Source: Channallabes apus (lineage: Eukaryota; Chordata; Actinopteri; Siluriformes; Clariidae). Taken from it: 64,000 nt of DNA. The translations under genes and the position numbers were made by a program. The notes under the pieces are model-generated. The model searched no databases, was not told where the DNA came from, and saw only the letters and a list, made by a program, of their open reading frames with translations. Below, one piece after another: positions 1 to 10,789 of this stretch. Every line of letters begins with the position of its first letter. The stretch's first letter is position 1. The stretch is taken from NCBI GenBank assembly GCA_030522415.1, contig CM060118.1:26183651-26247650 (forward strand), read 5' to 3'.

Positions 1-1613
1 TGAGCATCCGTGTACGGCGAGCCTGGCCAGTAACCATAGAAACACGGTTTACCTTTGCTCTTGCATGCGTTGTGCAGGAGTGCCAGGCTGTTTAGATTCG
101 CAGTGAAAGTTGAGGGCTCTCTTCCCACCTCATCCCTCCAGCCTTCAACCTTGTCTTTTCAATGGGCAAAAGAGCAGGAAGCTGAGAATCTCCTACTCCG
201 GTGTGGAGGGCTCGATAACTGCGTGAAGGTACATACTGAGGGTGACGCAGAGGCAAGTAAAGCCTGAAAGCGATTGGCATCGGACAAGCCCCCCCTGCTT
301 TGTTCATTTAAATTGCTCGATGACTTTGTTGGCTGTGAAAGATCAAGTCTTTCCTGAGGGAACTAAATTAATTACTAAAGCGATCTAAATCCAACTATCT
401 TAATTTAAGGTTGTTACCAGAGACTGTCTCTGTCTCCTCCTGCTGAATTATACTTGTCTGAATACATGTCTTTTGTTTTGCCACTCTCTATTATATTTAC
501 GTCCATTTTACAGGCGTTCTCTCGTGATGTTACACTCGAGTAGCGAATGCACATTTACTGCTTGATTTCTCGATGCATCAGTCACACATAAAAATAACCA
601 GCGTGTGGCTGGACAGGTGCTAATATAAAGCCTGTGCATGAGGAATGGCGTCTGTGACTGGACAGCACACACATTCTATTTTGTTATTGATTGATTGCTC
701 GTTTCTTCTCCTGTGAAATTGTCGACAGGATACTCCAAGATGGCTGAGCAAACATCCCACTTATCTTGGCTTACCCAATGTGGTGCTAAAACATTTGCAC
801 ACACCTAAATGAGACTTTGGTTTTATCATAACGGCTTACAGACCGGTTGGCCTGGCCTGCAAATGTGATTTATCTTTGTGTGTGTGTGTATATGAGTGAG
901 TGTGGGGGTGGAAGTGATGAGAATAACAGCCAAGAGGAATAACAGCCTTTGGGTCTGATCGCTGCTGATCTGAGCTCAGATGGGCTCTTTGTGTGTGGAT
1001 GCTATGCTCAAGATTCATGCCATGCAGTCTGTTCTTAGATCTGCATACAACAAAAATGCTGCACTATGAATGCTATGCTTCTATCGTTTCTGAAATATAA
1101 ATAAATAAACATTCACCCGGTTTACCAGGAAGAACATGTAAGGGCAGTCTTTTGAAACTTGGACAGGAAGTACTTGTTAACCTGTTTGTTGTGTCCACAG
1201 ACCCCTGAGAAAGAGACATTTTGCTGTGAGAGAATAACATGGAGCGCCCGCTCATAGGAAGCATGACTAAACTTCAGCTGCAGTCTGGCATGACAACCTG
1301 GCATGGACAAATGGACTGGTGTCAGTCACATAATGTGTGTTTAAGAAGTCAGAAATCGAACCATTACCAACAATAAGATGTTTATGTGAATGTTTCCATT
1401 CAAACAGTCCTTGCTTTGGTTATTTAATCCGTCAGGTGGGTCAGAGAGAAACACGGTTTGATTGAGGTTCTGAAGAGTTTTGAAAATGGTGCATTATTTT
1501 GGCATGGAGCAAAATCTGGCAGAATTTCTATGCGCATTATCTTTAAAAGCACATCATGAAATATATCTTTATTTGATTATATTTTATGTTCTCATATGTT
1601 CTCATATCTGAGG
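1..1613. other. non-coding stretch, nothing recognised
   Basis: AT-rich intronic DNA with no convincing reading frame, transposon protein similarity or RNA gene. The short open frames have no recognisable domain. There is a brief GT-rich run near 878-905. Confidence 0.5.
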
Positions 1614-1900
1614 TAGGCGGTGGTGTGGTGGTTAGCACTGTGGTCTTGCACTTTTACGGTTCGCTTCCCATCTGTGGAGTTTGCATGTTCTCCTCGTGCT
1701 TGGTGGGTTTCCTCCAGGTTCTCCAGTTTTCTCCCATAGTCCAAAGACACGCAGAGTAGGTGGACATGATGATACAGTAATTGGTGTTCCTAAAGTGCAT
1801 GTGTGTCCTGCAATGGACAGACACCCTGTCCAGTACCTGAAGACTCCTGGGGTGGACGACTTCTTGTGACCCTGTATGCTGAATTCCAGGAAGTTGAAAA
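1614..1900 (+). mobile_element. tRNA-derived SINE, family A, diverged copy
   Basis: The head resembles a tRNA box A (ggtggtgtggtggttagcac), followed by a degenerate box-B-like stretch. The conserved body comes next (gtttgcatgttctcc, then a pyrimidine-rich block, then gtccaaagacacgcag), and a tail that ends in a fish-type caccctgtccag motif. At least six relatives occur in this window (near 16115, 20165, 28205, 31070, 36440 and 55946). They share the same body order, which is why I call it a dispersed SINE and not a tRNA gene. Flanking duplications are no longer clear. Confidence 0.7.
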
Positions 1901-2373
1901 TGAACAAAAATAAATGTGTGAAATAAAATACCATGTACGAGTTTTCTGTTGTTAGTAATAGTTTATTCATGTAGGTGCATATTTATGGGAAGAGGGAGGA
2001 ATCCAAAGATTCTAATCAAGCATTTATGAGAAAATAAAATCATGCAAAATGTGACACAATGAATAAACAAGCTCTGATATAAATTAGGGAACCAGGAGCT
2101 GTGAGGTGGCAGAACTATCTGCTATACCACTGTGCTGATTTTAATGATACTAACAAACACAACAAAATTGTAATAATGTCATAAAAGTTAGCAAGTTATA
2201 ACTTCAAGTGAAATACAACCAGGATTAGACTAAAATAAACTTAGTACTTTGCAGGAGAGTAATTGATTAAGTTAACCTTTTGTGACTTTTTCTTGAAGTG
2301 TGCTGTACCTACTGTATAATACTTGATTTGTTATATTTACCCTCTGTAAATGAAAACACACCTTGCTTTTATA
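1901..2373. other. non-coding stretch, nothing recognised
   Basis: AT-rich intronic sequence between the SINE and the first Tc1-like element. No genes or repeats recognised. Confidence 0.5.
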
Positions 2374-3833
2374 CAGTGGCTTGCAAAAGTATTCGACCCC
2401 CTTGAACTTTTCCACATTTTGTCACATTACAGCCACAAACATGAATCAATTTTATTGGAATTCCACGTGAAAGACCAATACAAAGTGGTGTACACGTGAG
2501 AACTGGAACGAAAATCATACATGATTCCAAACATTTTTTACAAATAAATAACTGAAAAGTGGGATGTGCGTAATTATTCAGCCCCCTGAGTCAATACTTT
2601 GTAGAACCACCTTTTGCTGCAATTACAGCTGCCAGTCTTTTAGGGTATGTCTCTACCAGCTTTGCACATCTAGAGACTGAAATCCTTACCCATTCTTCTT
2701 TGCAAAACAGCTTCAGCTCAGTCAGATTAGATGGACAGCGTTTGTGAACAGCAGTTTTCAGATCTTGCCACAGATTCTCGATTGGATTTAGATCTGGACT
2801 TTGACTGGGCCATTCTAACACATGGATATGTTTTGTTTTAAACCATTCCATTGTTGCTCTGGCTCTATGTTTAGGGTCCGTTGTCCTGCTGGAAGGTGAA
2901 CCTCCGCCCCAGTCTCAAGTCTTTTGCAGACTCCAAGAGGTTTTCTTCCAAGATTGCCCTGTATTTGGCTCCATCTATCTTCCCATCAACTCTGACCAAC
3001 TTCCCTGTCCCTGCTGAAGAGAAGCACCCCCAGAACATGATGCTGCCACCACCATATTTGACAGTGGGGATGGTGTGTTCAGAGTGATGTGCAGTGGTAG
3101 TTTTCTGCCACACATAGCGTTTTGCATTTTGGCCAAAAAGTTCCATTTTGGTCTCATCTGACCAGAGCACCTTCTTCCACATGTTTGCTGTGTCCCCCAC
3201 ATGGCTTGTGGCAAACTGCAAACGGGACTTCTTATGGCTTTCTGTTAACAATAGCTTTCTTCTTGCCACTCTTCCATAAAGGCCAACTTTGTGCAGTGCA
3301 CGACTAATAGTTGTCCTATGGACAGATTCCCCCACCTGAGCTGTAGATCTCTGCAGCTCGTCCAGAGTCACCATGGGCCTCTTGGCTGCATTTCTGATCA
3401 GCGCTCTCCTTGTTCGGCCTGTGAGTTTAGGTGGACGGCCTTGTCTTGGTACTGTAGGTTTACAGTTGTGCCATACTCCTTCCATTTCTGAATGATCGCT
3501 TGAACATTGCTCTGTGGGATGTTCAAGGCTTTGGAAATCTTTTTGTAGCCTAAGCCTGCTTTAAATTTCTCAATAACTTTATTCCTGACCTATCTGGTAT
3601 GTTCTTTGGACTTCATGTTGTTGTTGCTCCCAATATTCTCTTAGACAACCTCTGAGGCCGTCACAGAGCAGCTGTATTTGTACTGACATTAGATTACACA
3701 CGGGTGCACTCTATTTAGTCATTAGCACTCATCAGGCAATGTCTATGGGCAACTGACTGCACTCAGACCAAAGGGGGCTGAATAATTACACACACACCAC
3801 TTTTCAGTTATTTATTTGTATTATTTATATTAG

Positions 3834-3835
<2 letters not shown>
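2374..3835 (-). mobile_element. Tc1-like DNA transposon, 3' terminal repeat truncated
   Basis: The left end begins CAGTGGCTTGCAAAAG directly after a TA dinucleotide (2372-2373), the classic Tc1/mariner target. Subterminal inverted blocks pair across the element: 2541-2586 on the left with about 3768-3828 on the right, both carrying a gggggctgaataatta-type core. The outer roughly 170 bp expected at the right end is absent and is replaced by a TA microsatellite starting at 3836. A transposase remnant lies on the minus strand inside. The element is inactive and probably old. Confidence 0.85.
2591..3616 (-). pseudogene. Tc1 transposase pseudogene
   Basis: Reading the minus strand from an ATG at 3614-3616 gives an N-terminal helix-turn-helix region (KFKAGLGYKKISKAL), a GRPPK AT-hook-like motif, then the DDE catalytic core: WSDETKMELF for the first Asp, QQDN for the second, and [11 protein letters not shown] for the third acidic residue (Glu). 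The frame is broken at least three times: a TAG at about codon 9, a frameshift near 3450, and a one-base insertion near 2865 just after the second Asp motif. The intact family is about 340 residues long, which this copy would match apart from those lesions. It cannot make transposase. Confidence 0.85.
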
Positions 3836-3919
<84 letters not shown>

Positions 3920-3950
3920 TTTTTTATTATTATTATTATTATTATTTTTT
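3836..3950. repeat. (TA)n microsatellite followed by (TTA)n
   Basis: About 77 bases of alternating TA (3836-3912), then an A/T bridge and a TTA/TAT run to about 3950. It abuts the truncated end of the Tc1-like element, whose insertion target is TA, so the repeat may have grown from the target site. Confidence 0.95.
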
Positions 3951-5963
3951 TTTATATGAAGCATAAACATGCATTCCACTTGTCTACCCCCAAGTGTGTG
4001 ACTGATGTGAGGGCAGGTCGCTCTTGTATTTCGTATGTCAATTTGTTTGTGTATCTTATCTGATATTCAGCTACCTAGCAGGAAATGGGTAGAGGGGACA
4101 AAACGACTGCAATAGTAATTACTAACTCCAAATTTAGGCTATTTCTAAATTGAAGTTAATCTTTCACTACTGTAAACTAATCAACAGGAGGTTCTGTTGT
4201 CCTTCCCATGCGCTGCGGGAGAAATGCAAGAAACCAACATTAGCAGTAATAAAGAATGCATTAAGTTTGTGTGAAGGCTTTCTCTGTAAATTGACATATA
4301 ATTTGGCTGCCACTGTTTGGCTTAGAATGTGAAATAGATTTTTTGACGCTTTGACAGATTCTTTTGCGTTTTCATTATTTTCTTTGTGTGATTAGTGTTA
4401 AGCTGCAGTTGGCTATATTGAAATAAGCTTCGTTTGAATATGATGTGCATGAATACTAATCGAGTCATTTGAAGCGCCTGGTTTAAATTGCAGAATATTT
4501 GTATGAGGCCGTGGGAGGATAACAGAAGTGGCTGGTCAGTGACAAGATCACATTTGCATAATTCAATATCCAGTGTTTTTTTTTTTTTTTTTCTCTCTTG
4601 AACACATTTTCAGGCAGGAAAAACAAACCCTGTGTTAGAGGAGAAATGAGCAGGAATTTCTAAGGTGGAGTACTCTCAGGAGAAGGCTAGGACTAGTTAT
4701 GCTTCATATCATACATGCTTAATATGCTGTATAACCTCACTATTATTAGCCAAGTTAAGTTAGTCCAAAAGCTAAAATATTCTGGTCGCTCTCCTTAGTG
4801 TCACTCATTTGACTGATATCTTTTTACCCATAGCAATTAACAATTGAGAAAGTATACCAATTAAACGATCTACAACTGAGATATAATTCCCTTAGATGAC
4901 AATCAGAGAAAACTTTGAAAAAAAAAAAACAGATTTAAAAAGAGATTATAAAGCATTACTCTTCCATCTTGAAGCAACTTTTATCTCTGCTTATACAGTA
5001 ATGAAGTGTGTTGACAGTATGTTCAGTATGAGTATCACAGCCTTTAAGATTACACCAGCACTTCTTGAGTACAAGTCTACAGGGTTCAGGTGAGCTTATC
5101 CATTGAAAAGCGATAATGAGGCACCTCTAGGACTTTCAGTCAGAATGGGAATTTGGAAAGGTTGAGTACACTGTGAAAGGTATTTTAGAAAATGGAGAAA
5201 GAGGACACGAAATAAAGTATTTGATGGGTTTATGAAGGGCGACGGGACTTGAAAAGAGGCTTTTATCTGAAAGGATGATGGTGGTGATCCAGACCAGAAG
5301 GTGGCAATAATGCAACATAGTGGATGCCATCTGCCGGTAAACACCAAGAAGGAGAAGTGGAGCTGAAAATGAGTCATAAATGCAGAAGCTTCAATCAAAA
5401 GCAGCAGAATAAACCTGGCAGATCACAGCAGTAACAATATGTCCGAAATCTGACATTCAGGATTCAAACTCTAGAAAATTCCAGTACAGTGTTTACACCG
5501 TAGATTGGTTTAAACAATCCAGGCTGATCACAAAGTGAGAGATCATGATCCCTTAGAGAAAGTGTTTAAACAGAAAAATGTGCTAATGAAGTTGATACAA
5601 GTCTCATTGTAAACATCATTTAAGACAAGTTGACTAATCACATTTTTAGTGCAATTGTGCTTTATTTGGAGCAACATCAGGAGAAATCTAAACCATTCTG
5701 TCATTTATGATTTCACTAGCCGGATGAAATAGGAAGCGTTACTGCAGCGAGGATAACTGTTATGTTAATGCTTCCAGAATTTTCTTTACACCGACACATG
5801 GGAAAGTCTGCATATTCATTTGTATTGCGCTAATCCAACAGTCCAGTCAGTGACTATTGATCCTTGTATTGATGGCAGTGCCCTTGTCTCTGAGGACAGC
5901 TTGTTTGTGTCTTGCGTCTGTGAGGATATAGATGAATAGATGTACGCTTTTCTCTGGGCGTCA

Positions 5964-6003
<40 letters not shown>

Positions 6004-7514
6004 GCCAACATTTCAGCCTTCCTACTGGTGTCACTGCAATGGGTGTTACTGCTGAATCAGTACTGCGGCTACTTTGGACTTCGAGAGCTTTAAAATGGCT
6101 CATGGGCGAGAAACAACCCTTACTGTTTCTCGCATTTGCTTCTAAATTCTGTTTGCTTTCCCTGTCCATGCAGGTTCAGCCCACTGTTTGCTTATTTCAC
6201 TGTCTTTCACAGCTTGCTATTTGAAACTATGAAGATGGGTTGAGATGAAGCATTATAGGATGTTGGCTAGTTTAAAGACTTACGAGGCTTGTCACTTCAG
6301 GATGTGTGTTAAGACTAGGAGAGCAACTGGCACTTAAGGAAGCAATCCAGAGCTGTTCTTATTCACACTAAACTGCATAGCTTTTGTACACAGAAGGTAA
6401 AACCCTCTTGGCAAGGCCTCAGTATTCTCATCCTGTGCATGATGGAGCTACAAACAGGTTTTGCTTCGGGCTTAGACTAGGATTCTTCTTTTTGTGAGAT
6501 GCTTCATTGGCTGAGTGAGTACGACTGTGTGACACCCAGAGGAGGAAAAGCAGATTCTTACCCAACTGCCACATTAAAGATTAACCTTTCTCCAAATGTC
6601 AAAATTTCACCTTTCAAAACCCCTTATTGTTGCTGTCAAGCAGAAACCCTGTTTGTCCATATTTGGCCATAAAATAATTTTTTTTCAAGAATCAGTGCTA
6701 TTGGTCACACTTTATCTCTAGGTGTGGGTTTTATGAATATTTATCCGATCAACAGCTTGTGACTAAATCTTATAACTCCACCTGTCTCTTCATAGGGTTA
6801 AAATATAAATACAAATTCTAACTGTTATACTACAGTCCTGAGCTTTAGTTGAACTGTTGTAGTTTGATCCACGATTATTAAACATCTTGTCCATCTTTTA
6901 TCACCATTAGCATCTACAGTATGTGAAGCATCAGGGCTATTCAACTGTATCTTGGCCTGTACACTCACTTACTGTGTATCATATTGAAGGATTAACAGCA
7001 TGTCCGTGAATCTGACATCTCGGACCTCAGAGTAGTGTGCAGAATAAACATCTTTCAGTTGAAGGCAGTATATTTAATGCCCCTTATGTATCAGATTGAC
7101 TGGTTGCTCAGTTTTTCCAGAAATCTTCAGGAATATTTAAAAACTAAGCAAACAGAAGCCTTTTATCTCAGACACTGTCTGTTGTTGGTTAGGTTTATCT
7201 CGTCATTGTTTAACATTTTCTTTCTCATAAGGAATTAAAAATGCAGAGTGTCTCATCTAAGACTGTTTTAATTGTTGCTGTTTGGCTTCTGTAAGTGTGA
7301 ACAGATTGTGTGGCCTTTGTGGATGATTTCCTGGTTACACGCAAACATTTTGTTAATTACAGTTTTTGCAGACCAAGCACCCCGACATATTGTGAAATTA
7401 TTAAAGCCTCTTCCTAAAACTAAAATAATAACTTTTGTATGTAACATTATAATTTAGCTTTATATTGATTCCTCATTACGTGTGCAAAAATCAACTCTTA
7501 TAGTGTCTTATACA
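3951..7514. other. intronic stretch, nothing recognised apart from a CA repeat
   Basis: About 3.5 kb of AT-rich sequence with short meaningless open frames. A poly-T run occurs at 4577-4592 and a CA repeat at 5965-6001. I see no gene, no transposon protein and no clear regulatory block. Confidence 0.5.
5965..6001. repeat. (CA)n microsatellite
   Basis: An uninterrupted CA dinucleotide run of about 18 units. Short HTHT/CVCV open frames over it are artefacts of the repeat. Confidence 0.95.
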
Positions 7515-7538
7515 GTTCCCTTTCAGTCGATTCACTCG

Positions 7539-7690
7539 GTACAACACATATTGTATGGTATATCACGCCCTCTCGTGTCCTGGCTGAAGCCACCTTTATT
7601 CACGCCGTAAGGCAGGCAAACCTGTGGTGACGTAGGTGTAGCCCCGCCTACACTTATAAACCCTCGTCGCCACGGTTGACCTTCAGTTCT
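7539..7690 (+). repeat. DIRS left inverted terminal repeat
   Basis: About 150 bp from ggtacaacacatattg to gaccttcagttc, near-perfectly reverse-complementary to 14075-14227. The 24 bases outside it (7515-7538) are mirrored only in the internal complementary region, as expected for the DIRS circular-replication model. Confidence 0.92.
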
Positions 7691-7909
7691 TTCGCTCTTC
7701 ACCTCGCTGTGAACACCTTTCCGTAGAGTTTTCTAGGTGCTGCTAGTCAACTCTACATTTACTTTACTAGACTGCGCTTAAATCAGCTTAACTGTTCCTG
7801 TTGGTGTTAGCGACAACAGCCTCATTTGGTGAGTCGTCTACCCGCGGAGCGCTGACTTTAAGTTCCCTGTCAGTCGTAACATTAGCGACGTTTCGGTTCG
7901 GGTGGCTCC

Positions 7910-9014
7910 TAGGGTTGTGTACCGAACACCGGTGCCAAGACGGCACCAGTACCTATAGAACCGGTATGTACCAGACCGAAACAGAACGCGAATTTCGGTG
8001 CCTCATTTCGGTGCCACTTAAATGCCTGAACTGTCGATTGAAATATTTGTTCTCTAGATTCATATATTTTTGTAGATTAATAGTTTATTAGATTAAATTA
8101 AAGAAATTAAAAGCACAAATCATCCGGAAATGAGAGACCATCCGAGATGCGCGTGAATGCAGTAACTAGCGTTACACTCGCTCTGACGGCATCAGGCAGT
8201 CTGCCGATAGCTTAGCATGCTAAATTAAACCTTCGTTAAAATGCCTAAAACTAAACGGTCGAAAGTGTGGCTGTATTTCACAAGAAAGGATTCCGGCACC
8301 GCGACGTGCAGCAAATGTTTCACAGCAGTTGCGTGTAAAGGCGGAAACATGTCAAATCTAATGAAACATTTGAGGGCAGACGGAATAAAGTTAAAAGCAG
8401 AGGGAGGCACCGTGTTTTCTTGTGGACAACAGCTGGCGCTATCGGTGTGGACGACCTCAGTCCCAGTCATACCAACTGTAGCAAAAAGGAGTCACCGATT
8501 ATGATGACGACAGCAGACTTTCCGCAGGTTAGTAGTAGGATAATGTAATGTTAATAGCAAAATGCAAATCTTGCATTCATGCTAACAAATAGTCAAACGA
8601 TTTATAAAATACTAATGTAACATGGATTCTGTTTATAATTATGGCTTTCCAGCTAGTACTAGTAGTACTACAACAGTGACCCCATTTACCATTGTAAAGA
8701 AGGCTATACATGTCCTGTGCAGGGCAGTAAGTCAGGAAAGGAGTCGTATTTTGACAGAAAAGGCAAATATGGTGAAATTTCTGCAAAAGAATTGCTAAAA
8801 TTTGAAGCTTACATATTCATATATACTTTAAACTTTTAATATATTCAATTTTAAGCATAAAATTTTTTTTTCAATAAAAATTAATTCTTGAGTCATCCAC
8901 TATAATTTTGTGGCTTAAAAGTATCGGTTCAGGCACCGTTTTGGCACCGGTACCGTTTTCAAAGTATCGATTTGGCACCGGTATCGAAAAAAACCCAAAC
9001 GATACCCAACCCTA
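7910..9014 (+). mobile_element. hAT-family transposon nested in the DIRS element
   Basis: Ends are TAGGGTTG at the left and CAACCCTA at the right, flanked by a perfect 8-bp target duplication GTGGCTCC (7902-7909 and 9015-9022). An 8-bp duplication plus these termini is diagnostic of hAT. Subterminal arrays of ggcaccgg/ggtatcg-type motifs occur at both ends. Inside is one BED zinc-finger reading frame (8241-8504) but no recognisable DDE/RNaseH-like hAT catalytic domain, so this copy is non-autonomous. It interrupts the DIRS 5' leader upstream of its gag-like frame, so it is younger than the DIRS insertion. Confidence 0.9.
8241..8504 (+). pseudogene. BED zinc-finger fragment of a hAT transposase
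   Basis: An 87-codon frame with the BED signature: an aromatic W-x-x-F start (VWLYF, residues 11-15), a CSKC pair (residues 26-29), then GNMSNLMKHL (residues 38-47) supplying the His end of the finger. In hAT transposases this domain binds the transposon ends and is followed by some 500 residues of catalytic domain, which is absent here. The frame runs out at residue 87 after a Ser/Val-rich tail. It is most likely a truncated remnant. Production of a free BED peptide is possible but unsupported. Confidence 0.75.
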
Positions 9015-9052
9015 GTGGCTCCTGTTTAGCTGTGCTAACAGTGTAAGTTGTC

Positions 9053-10789
9053 ATGAGCATGGAAGCTAATGTGGCAAAGAGAAAGTCCGCTGTTCGCCCC
9101 TGTCCTCAGGAGTGTGGCTTCTCCCTGCACGAGAAGGACCAGCATGAGGCGTGCCCCGTCTGTCTGGGAATTCTCCACGCTAGGAGAGCGCTAGCTGAGC
9201 CTGAGTCATGTGCGCTTTGTCGCCAGCTAGGCGTTCAACGCTGGAAAGATGGGTGACGTTCGTGGAGAGAAACCCTGGGAAAAAATACAGTCGTAAGTAA
9301 GTAAGACCCCCTCCTTTCCGGACTAGCAGTCCCAGCTTCGCCTGCGTCTGCTGACGAGGAGTTTTCTTCAGAAGTCCCTGCGCTTAGCTGGGCAGACCAA
9401 ATGGAGTATTTCGAGAGGTCGGAGGACCGTGAGCTCTCCTACAGCGCTGGCCAGCAGCCAGGCACCGATCAGCGGCCTTTCGAGGACGATGACGTGCTCG
9501 ATATCGGCCTAGAGATGCATGGTTTGTCGGAGGACGAGCATGAACTCTTGCCACTCACCCAGAGCTCCTCTGCTACTGAGCCAGCAGCACGGGACGACAC
9601 TTCGTTTTTCGCCCTCTACCGGCGAGCGGCCGAAAAGCTGGAAGTGGAGTGGCCCCCCCCACAGCCAGCTCAAAAACCGTCAAGGTTCGCAGGATTTTTT
9701 CTCCCTCCTGAACCGACGACAGTTAAGAACTGCTTGCCTATGTTTCCCGACTTTGTCGGCGAGCTAACGTCGTCATGGAGCAAGCCGCTGTCGACCCGCG
9801 TATCAGTACCCGGTTACGGACAGTTTTTGGAATTGGACGGAGCTGAAAAAGCAGGACTAGTGAGTCCACCGCCGATGGAGCCATCTTTGGCTGCTTATTT
9901 GGCACCCTCGCAAAACCACGGAGTGTCTGGTCCTACTGTTCTTCCATCCAAACACTGCAGATTCTCCTCTGCCCAGCTGGAGAAGATTTACCGCGCTCAG
10001 GTGGGCACTGCTCATGCGCTCAATTCTGTTACGCTGCTCCAAACATATCAGGCAATGTGTTTGGCGGAGCTCGGTTCACTGGTGCCTCAGGAGAGCCCAC
10101 TATGTGCGCTGCTTAACGAGGTCAGGACCGCGACAGACTACATTCTGCGCATGTCTCATTGTGCGGCTCTTTCCCTCGGGAGAGGTATGGCGAGCGCAGT
10201 GGTAGCACAGAAGCATTTATGGCTCACGCTCTCTGACCTCCCGGATAGAGACAGGGCCGTCTATTTGGATGAACCGGTGTCTGCTGAGGGTTTATTCGGC
10301 TAGTCACTCGATGCCATTCAGGCAAGGTTCGACTTCAAATGGAAGCAGGCTGAAGCGTTGCGAGATATCATCCCGTGATGCGAGGTGAAGCCCAAACAGG
10401 CTCGAAGAATGACCACTCCGCGGCCACCTCAGAAAAGACCACCGCCGGCAGCCAGCTCGAGCTCCCGGCCGGTGAAGCAACAACCTCCCGGGCAAAACCC
10501 ACGGCAGTCGGCCTGGAGTAGGGGCCCCCACCGGGCCTCCGGAAGGATTCAGCGACTAGGAGGAAGAATCCTCACTCCTCCTAGCTCAGATTTCAAAGGG
10601 AGGGGAGCTCTGGCAGCAGGGAGACACTGTTTCTCCTCTCCCAATGCCGCCCAAGAGGCCGCTAAGTTATGTTCAGGGAATCAGTCCCAAACGGCGCTGC
10701 ACTTTCCTAACACAGTCTCCCAAGCACAATCCCCCCCCTCACACACAAGTGTTTGTGTTCAAGTTATGAACCCCGGTTGGGGCGTGTAA
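9053..10789 (+). pseudogene. DIRS gag-like ORF1, broken
   Basis: One reading frame carries the whole region but is interrupted by stops at 9254-9256, at 10301-10303 and near 10376. The first part (67 codons) is Cys/His-rich (CPQEC, then CPVCLG, then CALC), probably a zinc-binding nucleic-acid motif. The central 300 codons are acidic at the start and then form the capsid-like region typical of teleost DIRS ORF1. The last 134 codons are basic and Pro/Ser/Arg-rich (KRPPPAASSSSRP), which suits RNA binding. It overlaps the start of the polymerase frame. I assign it by position and general resemblance, since ORF1 is poorly conserved. Confidence 0.75.

Noticed and set aside
9401..10303. A 300-codon open frame that might be a host gene
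   Set aside because: It lies between DIRS terminal repeats, is collinear with upstream and downstream frames broken by stops, and precedes RT. It is the DIRS gag-like ORF.
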